Shown piece by piece: positions 1-11,019 of a stretch of 64,000 nt of DNA. Source of the stretch: Pilatotrama ljubarskyi. Lineage: Eukaryota; Basidiomycota; Agaricomycetes; Polyporales; Polyporaceae. Under the pieces are notes generated by a model. That model searched no databases. It saw only the letters and a program-made list of their open reading frames with translations, and was not told the DNA's origin. The translations under genes were made by a program, and so were the position numbers. The stretch lies in the NCBI GenBank assembly GCA_022385805.1, contig MU277729.1, positions 44,062 to 108,061 on the forward strand, in the 5' to 3' direction. Each line of letters opens with the position of its first letter. Within the stretch, counting starts at the first letter, position 1.

Positions 1-568
1 AACATATTACCGAAACAAAAGGTATATGACCCTTTTCGCTCCTCCATATATGTCTTTGACAGCGCTTTGATATCCCTTATGTCCCTTGCATGTCAGCCTG
101 GTCGAGGTGTGAGATTTGTGACCGGCCGAGAGACGAAAGAAAGGCAAATGTAATATTTCGGATTTCTCTCATTTCCCCTTCAGGGATATTTCATGTGAGA
201 TGCGTCAGAAACGTTTACTAGCCGGTCCAATATCCGCCGTATCTCCGTCGGGGCGGATATGGGAGTTTGCCCCCCGTGCATGGTGCGCACAGGCCGTGCC
301 TGGCGCGTCCCATCAGCCCGGCCCCGACATCACTCTGGAGTCTGCGCAGGACTCAACGCCCTGCCCGCCGGCATCTGCTCGTGCCGTGTCGATATGCGGC
401 GGGCCGGGCGCTGTCCATGCTCGCCGTTATCTGCGCTCACCTGCCACCTAGCCCCGTTCGCACGCTGGAGGTCTCGTAAGTGACGTGGGAGGACGGGGCG
501 GGGTGGAAGCGGGGGCGCTGTCGGCGTCCGGCAGCTGATGGACGGTGTGCGCGTGCAACGTGCAACGG

Positions 569-575
569 TATAAGT
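569..575 (+). promoter_or_regulatory. TATA-like box of the acid phosphatase gene
   Basis: A TATAAGT element lies about 170 bp before the ATG at 744. The rest of 1-743 contains no coding region I can support, and it is GC-rich near the gene. Promoter assignment is inference from position only. Confidence 0.35.
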
Positions 576-743
576 ACGGCGCGGGGGACGGGGTGATAGC
601 GCGTGCTCTCGCTGGATCCCGTCCCACCCCGTCGTCGATTCACGCTCTCGTGCGGCTGCGGAATCTCGACTCGCGTCGCGTGTGGCCAGCACCCCCGAGC
701 ACCTGGCAGAGCGAAGAGTCGGAAGACGAGATACGACAGAACG

Positions 744-2582
744 ATGACGCTCACGTCCAAATCCACGCTCGTGAAGTTCCTGCTTGCGGCTGTTGCGGTC
801 GCGTCCTTGGCGGGAGCCGCGCACGCGTCGCCAGCGCGCGGGATTCAAGGGAGGTCGACGTTCGATGTGGCGATGCGTCTGGGGAACTTGTCGCCGTACC
901 AGAAGGGCCCCGTCCCGCATGGGATCGAGGAGACCCTCCCGGAGGATTGCGAGGTCGAGCAGGTCATGCTGGTGCGTTGTCCCCAGTCCCGAGTACGGCC
1001 CCATCGTCTGTGCGCGCGCACGAGGTGGTCGGGAGAAGGAGGAGGCAAGGTTGAAGAGCTGACGCGCGCGGTACGACTTAGATGCACAGACATGGCTCGC
1101 GCTACCCGCTCGCGTCCGAGCTGGTGTTCATCACCAACCTCGTGTCCAAGCTCGCGAACGCATCGAAAGCGATACAGAAAGCGCGCCTCCCAACGAACCT
1201 CGCGTTCCTCAAGGATGGTTATACTTCGACGCTGGGGCACGACGACCTCACTGCGCCGGGGCGGATGCAGCTGTTCGAGCACGGTGTCGAGTGAGTCTGT
1301 CGTGCGTGGTTGAACTGATGCATGGATGATTCACGAATGCGGACTTGTTAGCTTCCGCCTGAAGTACCCGACGTTGGAAGTGGACGGCATCCTCGCCGGC
1401 TTGCAAGATCGGGTATGTCTCCCTAGAGTCGGTCCATAGCTGCACGTCTCCTCACGTGCGTACAGGTCGTCGAGTCTGCGCAGTGGTTCGCGCAGGGATA
1501 CTTCGGCCGCGCCTGGACGGCCCTGAACTCAACCATGTTCTCTACCATCGGGGAGGACGCCAAGACTCCGTCGTGGATCACGCCCATGGACACCTGCGCG
1601 GACTGGCAGTACGACTTTGGCAACAACGTAAGTCCCGCTTGCCCGCTCCTCGAGTATGCGAGCTTCAGGCTGAGGAGGGCCATAGGCGACGATCGAGTGG
1701 GGCAGCGTCTACCTCCCGCCGATCGCGAAGCGGCTGAACAGGCTCCTTCCCGGGGTGAGCCTCTCGACAGACGACGTGCACGGGGCGCTGTACGCGTGCG
1801 CGTACGACCTCGCTGCGCTGGGCACTTCGCCCTGGTGCGAGGCGTTCACGCCGAGCGAGATCGAGGATTTCGAGTACGTATTATGGCTCTATTACACCGG
1901 GTGCATGCTGGAATGCTTACATGGCGTCCGTGTAGGTATGAGCTTGACCTACTCATGGACGGCGCGTTCGGGTACAATCTCCCGGGATCCATGGGCGAAG
2001 TCCTCGGGTCGCTCTATGTCAGCAAGCTCGTCGAGCGGTGAGCACTCCCCCGACATGCTTCTCTTGCTCCATCGCTCATCCTATTCAGCTTCACCAACAG
2101 CACCGGGGACGCGAAGCCCGCCTACCTCGAGTTCGGCCACGACACCACGATCGATCTCGCCCTCACCGCCCTCGGACTCGCAAAGTAAGCCGGCCACATC
2201 CACCCTTACCCTCGTCCTTCTCTCCCTCCGTACCACGTCTAACGTCCCCCTTCCCCTCAGGGACACCCCACCCCTCTCCGCGACCGGCCCAGTCCGCGCG
2301 TCCCGCAAATGGCGCACGTCCCAGCAAGTGCCCTTCGCCGCGCAGATGCTCTGGGAGAAGTTCACCTGCCGCAGCTCTACCTTCTCCGGCAGTCATGCGC
2401 GCGGGCCGCAGGTGCGCCTCCTGCTCAACGACGCGCCATTCCCGCTCTCGACGTGTGCGCACATGGACAAGAAGTTCGGCTCGTGTTCGCTAGAGGACTT
2501 CGTCGCGTCGCACAAGGCGAGCGCCGAGAGGAAGTGGGGGGACGCGGTGTGGAATGCGACGTGTGGGCACGCGGCGCTGTGA
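744..2582 (+). CDS. Secreted histidine acid phosphatase (phytase/acid phosphatase family)
   Basis: The start at 744 opens with a hydrophobic, signal-peptide-like stretch of about 25 residues ending near AGAAHA. At least eight exons can be chained: 744-971, 1082-1290, 1352-1412, 1466-1627, 1686-1873, 1936-2037, 2089-2184 and 2261-2582. The catalytic RHGSRYP motif starts exon 2 and provides the phospho-accepting histidine. The second half-site, GHDTTID, supplies the proton donor HD pair near residue 340. Several cysteines near the C-terminus (HAAL end) fit disulfides of an extracellular enzyme. Family knowledge: these enzymes release phosphate from phytate or other phosphomonoesters outside the cell. 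The HDT rather than HAE motif favours the fungal acid phosphatase/phytase branch over MINPP-type enzymes. Substrate preference cannot be read from sequence. Confidence 0.9.
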
Positions 2583-3074
2583 GCTGGAACTACTCGAGTA
2601 GTGAGGAACCGCTCCATGCTGTGTAATAGCAGCCACAGCTACAGTACAAGTGCGTCCGGTAAATCATACTGTACACACGGTTGTAGACGCGTTCGTTTTG
2701 AAGGGAAGGCTGCGACTCGTTCGCGTCGCGCGAGCGGGTGCTTCCTGGGTACGACCACGTGATCGAGTATGGTGCTTGGCATGTCGCGTTGTCCTCGTCT
2801 CGTCTACTTATGTACCGCTGGCTGCGGCGCACGCTGCAATCCGCAGCCAGTCATACCAAGGAGTCACAAACCGCTGTATTGAAGCGATCTGGACTGTCAC
2901 CGCGCCGCCGCAATCTACTGTGTTAGATTCGTACTACACAGTACAGTACCCGTATAAGCTGCGGAGGCTGCGGCACCACGGGCACAACTCGACGATCGGT
3001 GAGCATATAGGTTGGTAGCCTTCGCATGCATACACGTCCTGACACTCACAACAGTCGCGAACAGAACGTACAAC

Positions 3075-4243
3075 ATGTCCACGGAATCGTGGATCGCGGC
3101 AAACGCTTCCAGCGAGCCGGGGCCCACTACGACAGCTCCGGATCCTGGGGCTTCCGCGTACGAGGCGAAGGAGTCGTCCCTCTCGCTCCCAGACGGGCGC
3201 ACTCTCGCGTACTCGCACTCCGGACCGTGCGACAGCGATATCTTCTTCATCTGGTTCCCGGGCCTGTTCAGCGTCGGCGACACCTCCAACCCTGCACCCC
3301 CGATCCAACAACGACACGCGCAGAACCTCTCGCCGACGCTCCCGGGCTGGGGCAACACCTCTCCACCGCTCCCCGGCAAGACGTTCGCGGAGACGGTCGT
3401 GTCGGACACGCATGCGCTCCTGCGGCACCTGCGGCCGAGGTACAACCCGGCGACGCTGCGGATCTACGTCGCGGGCGGGTCGTTCGGGACGGTGCCGACG
3501 CAGATGGTGTTCGGGGCGCCGTACGACGCGTTCCCGTACGGGCGGCAGATCGCGGGGATGATGCTCATGGCGCCGTTCAGCCCGTTCCGCGAGCAGGCGG
3601 AGTACCGCGAGGGCCTGAGCTGGCGCGACTGGGTGAGCGTGGGCCCGTTGACGCAGGTTGTGCCCGGGAGGGGCGTGCAGCGGCTGGTGAAGGTGCTGCT
3701 GCAGGGGAAGACGCGCGACGTGCCGAGCGCGGAGGCGTTCCTGCGGAAGGAGTTCTTCGGGCCGATGAACGAGAAGGAGAGGGAGCGGTATGCGGTGTGG
3801 AGGGCGCGCAGGGGTGTGGAAGAGGGCTACTTCGAGCGGTGGATGGCGGCGGGGATGGTGAAAAGCGTGAGCAAGACGTGGGAGGGTTTCTTAGCGACTG
3901 CGGATGCGATGCACTCGGAGTGGGGGTTTAGGATCCGGGAGCTGGACGAGGAGCACGCGAGCAAGCCGGTTGTGCTCGCGCTGGGCAAGGAGGACAGGAG
4001 TCTGCTGGGAATGGGGCGGTGGCTGAGCGAGAGCTACAGGAATGTAACTGTGCGCGAGCTGGAGGGCGGACATCTGGCGGGTGCGTGGAGCGTGGACGAC
4101 GTGCTCGAGGATTTGTTTGTCGCAGGAGGCGACGCTAGCGGAAGTGTGCGGGAGGGCCGGCAAGGGCCGAGTGGCTCAGGGAGAGTGTGTTGTTGTAGAA
4201 TCACAAGCCTCCTCTGCCTGCGTCTGTGTCGAGTGCGGGGTAA
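3075..4243 (+). CDS. Alpha/beta hydrolase-fold protein
   Basis: The ATG at 3075 (MSTESW...) starts a protein that opens with an N-terminal beta pair (LPDGRTLAYSHSG), a loop FIWFPGLFS, and the nucleophile-elbow-like segment VAGGSFGTVPTQ near residue 140. The serine in GGSFG would be the catalytic nucleophile. A C-terminal EGGHLAG histidine lies near residue 340, with a GKEDRS acid segment before it. This order fits an alpha/beta hydrolase of unknown substrate. The reading frame has no stop before the next gene. I infer a 53-nt intron at 4146-4198 (donor GTGCGG, acceptor TTGTAG), which shifts the frame and gives a stop at 4241-4243. If that intron is not used, the frame runs on into the bHLH gene. 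Confidence 0.7.
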
Positions 4244-4253
4244 CGCCAAACCA

Positions 4254-5823
4254 ATGGCCCTCTTCTCTGCCTCAGAGTCCGTCTACCTCTCCTCCTTCCT
4301 CTCCTCCGTCGACCTCGACTCCTCCATCAACAACGATGGCTCCGTCGACCCCGGCCTCGCAGACCAGATCCCCCACCTCCAGGGCTCCGAGGCCCTCGCC
4401 AAGGCCACAAAGGACCTGATGTCGCTTGACGTCCCCGTCACTTCTGCACGCCCACAGAGCGCTGGCCAGCCGACCCACACCCATCTCCACCCGTCTGCAA
4501 GCTCGCAGCCGAGCTACTGGCCCAGCTTTCCGTCCAGCGAGCAGGCCGGATCGTCCTCCTCTTCGGGCACAGCAGCCCAGCAGCACAAGCTCGCCCAAAT
4601 CGCTCGCTCGTCCTCTCCCGCACAGTACCTCTCCAGAGGCCTGTCAGGCACCATCGCACCCGCGGATTCCCTACGATCCACCTCGCAGAGCGATAGGGCA
4701 AATCCGTCGATCTTCGGGCAGCAACAGCAACCGCAACATGTCCAGATCGCACCCCTGCGTGGCTACGACGCTCAGACATCCTCGCCAGGCTTCAACCTCC
4801 CGCCCATATCCACCGCCGGCTACCCCAACGGTGTCAGCACACGCGAGAGCTCACGGCCACCCGTAGCCCCCTCTGCGTCCGCACCGTCGGTGCTCACTAG
4901 CAGCAGCACGACGACGACGTCAAACAAACGCCCCCTCCATCCCTCCTCAGAGCCTGCGACGGATCCCAGCTCATCCAAACGAGCACGCCCCTCCCCTTCG
5001 TCAGCCTCCTTCTCCTCAGTGCCCGAAGCTGACTCAGCGCTTGCATCCGGATCTTCTTCCGCAAGCACACGACCACGCGCCGACTCCCCCGCAGCCGCGC
5101 GCAAGGGCACGCCTTCCGCCTCCCCCTCAGCAGCGGCACGTCGACATCAGTCCCCCGCTCCCGACAACGAAGCCGACAAGAAGGACAAAGGGAAGGAAAA
5201 GATAAAGAGCAGTGGGGCAGGAGGCGGAGGGGGGAGCGCGAACAAGGGCGCTCTCCTCTCGCCCTCGCAGAAACGCGCGAACCACATCCAGTCCGAGCAG
5301 AAGCGCCGCGCGAACATCCGCCGCGGGTACGAGGCCCTCTGCGAGGTCGTACCCGCGCTGCGCGAGGCGATCCGCGCGGAGGAGGAGCGCGAGCGCGCGG
5401 GCGAGGACGCGGACGCGAAGGGAAAGGACAGGGCAGCACCCGGCGGCGCGGGGGCGGGGGAGAAGGGGAAGAAGAAGAGGAAGAGCGAGAGCGAGCGGCA
5501 GGACGGGAGGGCGGGGCCGAGGAGCGAGAACGTCGTCTTGCAGAAGAGTGCGTCACTCCTCCGCGTCGGAGCCATGACCATAGCTGACCACCCAGGGTTG
5601 TTTTGCAGCGATCGACTACATCACCGCGCTGCTCGCGGACCGCGCCGCGCTCACGCAGCGGCTCGAGATCGCGCGCGGCATCCTCCCGCTCGGCCACCCC
5701 GCCGCGCAGATCGACGCGCGCCACCTCGACGCGCAGGGCGTCCCGCTTTGGGAGCGCGAGTGGAACGGGGGGATGGACCTCGATGCAGGCGCGGGTGAGG
5801 ACGGGAGCGAGGACGAGGGGTAG
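4254..5823 (+). CDS. Basic helix-loop-helix transcription factor
   Basis: The ATG at 4254 is followed by a Ser/Pro-rich, low-complexity N-terminal region of about 330 residues. Near the C-terminus is a basic/helix-1 segment (RANHIQSEQKRRANIRRGYEAL, shown here as its parts HIQSEQKRR and RGYEAL), with the E and RR positions that contact E-box DNA. Helix 2 is formed across a 61-nt intron (5548-5608), giving ENVVLQK joined to TIDYITALL. The two helices are separated by an unusually long, charged loop of about 65 residues rich in E, K, R and G. The C-terminus ends with an acidic EDGSEDEG tail. Fungal Mlx/MAX-like bHLH proteins have this general layout. Target genes are unknown. The start codon lies only about 10 bp past the proposed stop of the hydrolase, so its 5' UTR must overlap that gene. 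Confidence 0.8.
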
Positions 5824-6123
5824 CGTCGGCGTGTCGGCGGATGTGTATGAATATGTTGTTGAAGGGGGCCGGTGGAGCGGAGGAGTGGGAGGCAGGGGGA
5901 ATGAGGACACGATGTTTTACGGCTGCGGACGATGCGATGCGTTGCTTGCGCTCACGCCCAGTGCTGAGGAACTATAGTATACAGTAGATACCCTGGTATA
6001 ACGATACAAATACAGGTCGCCCTGCTCTATGGTCCAGTCGCTGCCACTCAAAGGGGGACCGACGTGCGCGGAAAATGTGGTGCACTCTCGCACGGGGAGG
6101 ATGTGAGAGTATTGCGACACGGC

Positions 6124-7863
6124 TCACTCCTCGAAACCGTCCATGTCGATGTCGTAGAAAAATCCCTGAGCAGCGACACGAGGAGTCAGCCACCGTACTG
6201 CACGACTACAGTATGAGAGCTTGGGTCGACACACAGACCTTGTAGAGGCTCATGACCTTGATGACCCACGCCTCGAGGTGGAAGATCTTCTTGTTGCCTA
6301 CGCGCATCCGCGCCTCCTACATGCCCTACTGAGCACCGAGACGTCGCATATGGAGCGATGTCGAGAGGGAGGACGCACGTATATCGCAGCCCAGTGCATA
6401 ATGTCCGCCTTGAGCGCCTCGTCGACCTGCTCGACGACCCTCTCCGCGATCGTCTGCGGTGCCGCTCATCAGCGATCCCCGCACGGACGGGCCCGAACAC
6501 GACGAAGGCGGCGCACCTTGAGCACGATCGTGGACGGGATGCAGTGGCTGAGGAGCTCGTAGAGCTTAGCGCGGACCTCCATGACGCGCGCGGGCGACTG
6601 CTCCTGCACGATCATGTCCGCGACCTTGTGGCAGTACGTCTCCCAGTCGGGCTTCGCGATGCTCAGCGCGCTCGCCGAGAGGTCCGGGCTGGGTGTAGGA
6701 TGCACGATCACGATCAGTACGCTTCGCGTGCGACATGGGAGGGAGAAGGGGGACGCACTTTTGCATCTTGAGCGCCTCGAGGACGAGGATCGCCTTGCGG
6801 AGGTTCCCGCCCGCGTCCTCGGCGATGAGCTGCACCGTGTCTTCGGGGATGGCGAACCCCTCGCGCTTGGCGACGAAATCGAGGACCGTCTGCATCTGTG
6901 TCTCCGCACGCGTCACGTCAGCCATCCACGAACTCCCACAGGTGCGGCAGATAGCAGGGGAAACGTGAACGCACCTCCTCGGCGCTGGGCGCGGCGACGC
7001 GCATGAGGAGACACCGCGAACGGATGGGCGCGATGAGCTTGCTGGTGCTGTTGGCGCAGAGGATGAGGCGCATGTTGGACATGTACTTCTCCATGGTGCG
7101 GCGGAGCGCTGCTTGTGCGTCGCGTGTGAGCGCGTCGGCTTCGTGGATCACCACAACTTGATAAGGAGCGGTATGAGAGGTTGGAGGGAGAGGTGATCGG
7201 GAGGGGAGGGGGGCGCACCTTTGAACCGCTGCTTGGCGTTGAGGTCGACTTGTTGTGTTTGGGCGATCTCTTTGAGGATCTCCTGGATGACCAGCCGGTC
7301 ATAGTTTCCTACTTCGCTGAGAAACAGCCAGTCAGCCGGTCAATGGGCGCGTCTCAGAGGCGAGCGTGGATCGAGACGCACCTGGGGGTGATCTCGATGT
7401 GGTAGTTGCTCTGGACGATATTCACGTCCAGCTTGCGTTTTGTTGGCGTGAGGAAGACGCGCTGGTCGATTTTGATCTGTGTGCGAGCAGACAGCAGTCG
7501 CTTCAGCATCTTCTCAGGTATCCCGGCATGTATTCACAACATACCTTCTCAGCACCCTTGCCAAAGAGCTCGAGCAGGGTTCCTGCTATGCGGGTCTTCT
7601 TTCCTGCGCCTGAAGGTCCGTAGAAGAGCATATGCGGGAAGTCTCCTGAGGCAGCCTATGCATTGAGCCAAGGTCAGCACGCCTTGTGCAGCTGTGAGAA
7701 CAGCGCTAGTCGGAGGACTGACGAGGGCCTTGAGGCGGGCGGAGAGACCATGGTGGTAGTGGAGGTCGTCCAGAGAACGGGGCCGGTACTGCAGAGGTCC
7801 ATTCAGTGGCAGCTCATACAGATACAGCAGGAGTCAGCTGACCTTGTCTACCCAGAGTGACAT
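6124..7863 (-). CDS. RFC3: Replication factor C subunit 3 (clamp-loader small subunit)
   Basis: The start at 7863 gives MSLWVDK, spliced to YRPRSLDDL; this opening is diagnostic of human RFC3 (yeast Rfc5). About ten short exons can be joined. The Walker A-type loop is YGPSGAGKKTR; a degenerate Walker B region reads VVVIHEADALT; RRTMEKYMSNMRLILCANST covers sensor-1; and the SRC motif is PIRSRCLLMR. Later exons encode KPDWETYCHK, YELLSHCIPS and KIFHLEAWVIKVMSLYK, all typical of the C-terminal collar. The final exon ends GFFYDIDMDGFEE. Role by family: with RFC1/2/4/5 it loads PCNA onto primed DNA in the nucleus. Human RFC3 likewise lacks a full ATPase site. No disruption was seen. Confidence 0.95.
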
Positions 7864-9113
7864 CCTGCCGAGCAAGCAGAGAGGAGTACTACGGATGAGC
7901 GAGAGAGACGCGGAGGCGCCCACCGGCCACGCGCGTGCGCCTGTGATCGCGTCAGGTCACACGCTGTGACAGACGCGTCGTGACCCATCACACTCGGGCT
8001 GCTTCCAGACGACCATGCCCTCGCAGGCTTTACAGCCGCCGCGCTGGGCCATCGTCCTCCTCTCAACTGAATACTGGTTATTCTGACAGACCATCCAGTG
8101 GGAAGTACTCTAGCTTGCCACAGCGCGCCGGTGTGTATACAAACATAACTTCCGAGTCCATCATCATGTCCATTTCGAAACATCGCGCCCTCTCTCGTCT
8201 CTCCTCCCCCACATCCTCGTAGCTGTGTGCGCTCAGGAACGTGGCCCACGAAAGAGCAGAAACAGCAAGAAATAGGCTCATGGGCCTTCCAACGCACGAA
8301 GGCGTCGAACGACAGGGAACATGTCCGTGTAGAGAGTGAAGTACATAGATGATGACAGGAGCATGCAAGAATGAATTCGAGAGGGTGCGGTGGATATAAT
8401 AAGCACGGGCTGTGTCCAAGCTCGCCTGGATGGTCCGTCATGGCGCACGTAGACATGTACAGTCAGTGTCGGGACATGATACTGTATGTACGCACCAATG
8501 ATAGATGGCAATATACACCAGACAATGCGCGCCCGCAGAGCGGGTAGGACGATCACAGTACGTGGGACACGACACGGCCCAGGTGCGAAGGAAGAAATGG
8601 GGTGGACTAAGTAACACAACAGAGGGGCATATATGTATCATAACAACATCGTGAACGGCATCGCATCCAATATCAAACGTCCAACGTCCGAGAACCCGGA
8701 CAGCCCGCAGCCCGCGGCGCGCGGCGCCCCCTCGCCCGCGCCGCCACCGCCGCATTCGGGCTGACCTCGCCCGGGAGAACCTGGCCTGACTGCGTAAATA
8801 TGTAGGGGCGAGCCCGGACCAACCGATGGAACGAACGACGAACGACCGACGAGGGATGGGCGGTGAGGGACGAATATACACACGGGGTACGTAATAGTAG
8901 CAACTGCTGCGAGGACGGGTAGCACATGTAGAATGGGTGAATGGGTGGTGGTGGTATAGGACGTGGGGGTGAGGCTGGGAGTGGGAGGGGTGTAGGACGA
9001 CCAACAATCGCGACACCAAGGCATTCGATCGAGATATACACAAAGCGGGCACGACCGGCGGAGGCACACAGACGGACAACGACAACGGCGAACAGACGGA
9101 AGACAAGCAGAGG
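7864..9113. other. Intergenic stretch between RFC3 and the RhoGAP gene
   Basis: Both flanking genes lie on the minus strand, so this holds the RFC3 promoter and the RhoGAP 3' region. Several open frames are present, but none has splice-consistent extension or recognisable motifs. I see no RNA gene or repeat here. Confidence 0.4.
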
Positions 9114-11010
9114 TCAGCCCGTCGTCGTGCCGCCGCTCGGCGTCCGTCGCGGCTGGGGTTGCGCCGACGCGCGCTTCTGCTTCTTCACGAGCTTCGCGTG
9201 CCGCTCCTCGTCGGGCAGCCGCCCCGTCTTGGACGACGGCAGCGTCCGGCTCCGCGTCACCGTCACGATCGACCCGGAGCGCGACGGCGGCGACTCGTGC
9301 ACGGGCGACAGCCCCGTCGGCGAGTCTATCGGTGGTGATCGCTCTGCGAGAGAAAGAGCAGACGCGTGTCAGCTCATGCACCATTTCCGAGGCTGAAGAA
9401 ACTAGCACGGTGATGGCGCTGGGTAACGTACCTCCTGAACGTTCTGTCGTTGTGCGCCGCCGGCCGATCTTCTTCGGCACGTCGACTCTGCTGATCAGCT
9501 TCCAGCCGCCCGACTCCTCGTCCGAACCCGAACTCGAGAGGAGGTCCGTCACTGGCTCCGTCATCGGGACCGTCACCGCGCTATCTGAGGACGGCTTCGA
9601 TGTCGGCGGTGGGGGGATGTCGAGCATGAACCAGTCCTGGTGCGCGATCAGGAATTCGAGCACGTCCTGGCTCAGCTGGTGCTCCTGCGGCGACATCTCG
9701 TGCGACGGGTGCGCGATGAGCGCCGGGCGGAAAATCACCGCCAAATCTACAATCGTTGCGTTGATAGTGGAGTGGGGCGCCAAGACGAGGCGATTAGCAG
9801 AGGCGACTATAGGTGCCGGGGCAAAGAGGTAAGGTGTACGTACTCTTCGCCGTCATGAGGTTCTTGTCCGATTTCCGCGCAAACACGGAGAGGAGGTCGA
9901 GCACGTACAGCAGCAAGTACTGGTTCGCGCGCGGCATCGAGCGGATAAGGCGCTTGTAGGTCGCGATCACTTCGTCCTGGTTGAACGGCTTCTTCGCTGA
10001 GTGGTGGGATTAGCGGGTGGGGTGTAACTGGCGCAGCCGGACGAGCAGATTCTCACCAAGCGCATCTCGGAACTAGGGCGGGTCAGTCATAGGTCGGCAT
10101 AGGGGGGGGAGGGCTGCTCACTAGGTGGTACATGTCGTGGGGTATCACAGGTTCCTGCTGTATGTGAGAGGTGTGGAACACGTCTATAGGCCGATGGACG
10201 TACGGGCATCTGCGTGAGGTATCGTCGAAACACACTTGCGACGTCGTGTGTTGTATAGTGCTCCTTTTTCCAGTCAAGGTTCTTCCCGTACTACGGACAC
10301 TGTCTATGAGGATCGGTGCGGGGAAGGTCGGAGAAGGACGCACTCGTGGAGGGGTCTCAAAGGCTGCCTGCAACTCCCTCATCCGCTTGTTCGACCCATT
10401 CACTCGGAAGGTGCCTTCCACCTCCGTCGCTATACTACATTTAGCGCTCCGTGGACATAATATGTCAGTGGCAAACATACCATTCTCCTTCAGATACAGG
10501 CCGCTATGATAGGAGTTAGGCGGGGCGCCCGAAGACGATCAGTAGAACGCACGCACCATTTCGCTACGACGACGGGTATATACCCCCATACGTAGAGATC
10601 GCCGTTCGCGTTCGCGGTGGATATCTGTACGCTCGCATACTTGAGGCTCTCCTTGAGCGGCCTGCCGAAGACACGGTTCTCCCCCTCTGCGCCGCAAGTG
10701 CTCAGTCACACGCCGGGCATACTCGCCCAATCCATCCTCCCGCCTACCGATACACGACGAGGAGAGCAGGGCGAGGGGCGAAGAGAGACGCACCTTTCTT
10801 CTCCTCAGCCTCCTTCTTGACCCTCTGCGCGAAGGTGAAGTGGTTCCACCAGGTCTTGAGGCTGGCCTTGGTCGGGGGTAGGGCGCTGTCCTGGGACTGC
10901 TGCTGCTGCCGCTGGAACTGCTCGTACTGCTGCTGGAGCTGGCGGAGCTGCTCCTCTTGCTGCTTCTGGCGCTGGCCTTCCTGCTGCTGAGAGAGTTGGG
11001 CGGTCGTCAT
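9114..11010 (-). CDS. Rho GTPase-activating protein, Sac7/Bag7-like
   Basis: The conservative start is the ATG at 11010, followed by a Gln-rich coiled segment (QLSQQQEGQRQKQQEEQ) of about 45 residues. Next comes a Trp-containing stretch (KTWWNHFTFAQRVKKE). The RhoGAP domain follows over several exons: GDLYVWGYIPVVVAKC, VEGTFRVNGSNKRMREL carrying the arginine-finger R in GTFR, the MPEPVIPHDMYHL segment, YLLLYVLDLLSVFA, then NLAVIFRPALIAHP. The C-terminal tail is Ser/Pro-rich and ends in a basic, KKQKRA-containing stretch. Fungal Sac7-type GAPs switch off Rho1 and so restrain cell-wall stress signalling and actin polarity. An open frame continues upstream to 11619 on this strand, so the true N-terminus may be longer. 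Confidence 0.85.
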
Positions 11011-11019
11011 GAGGTCGGG

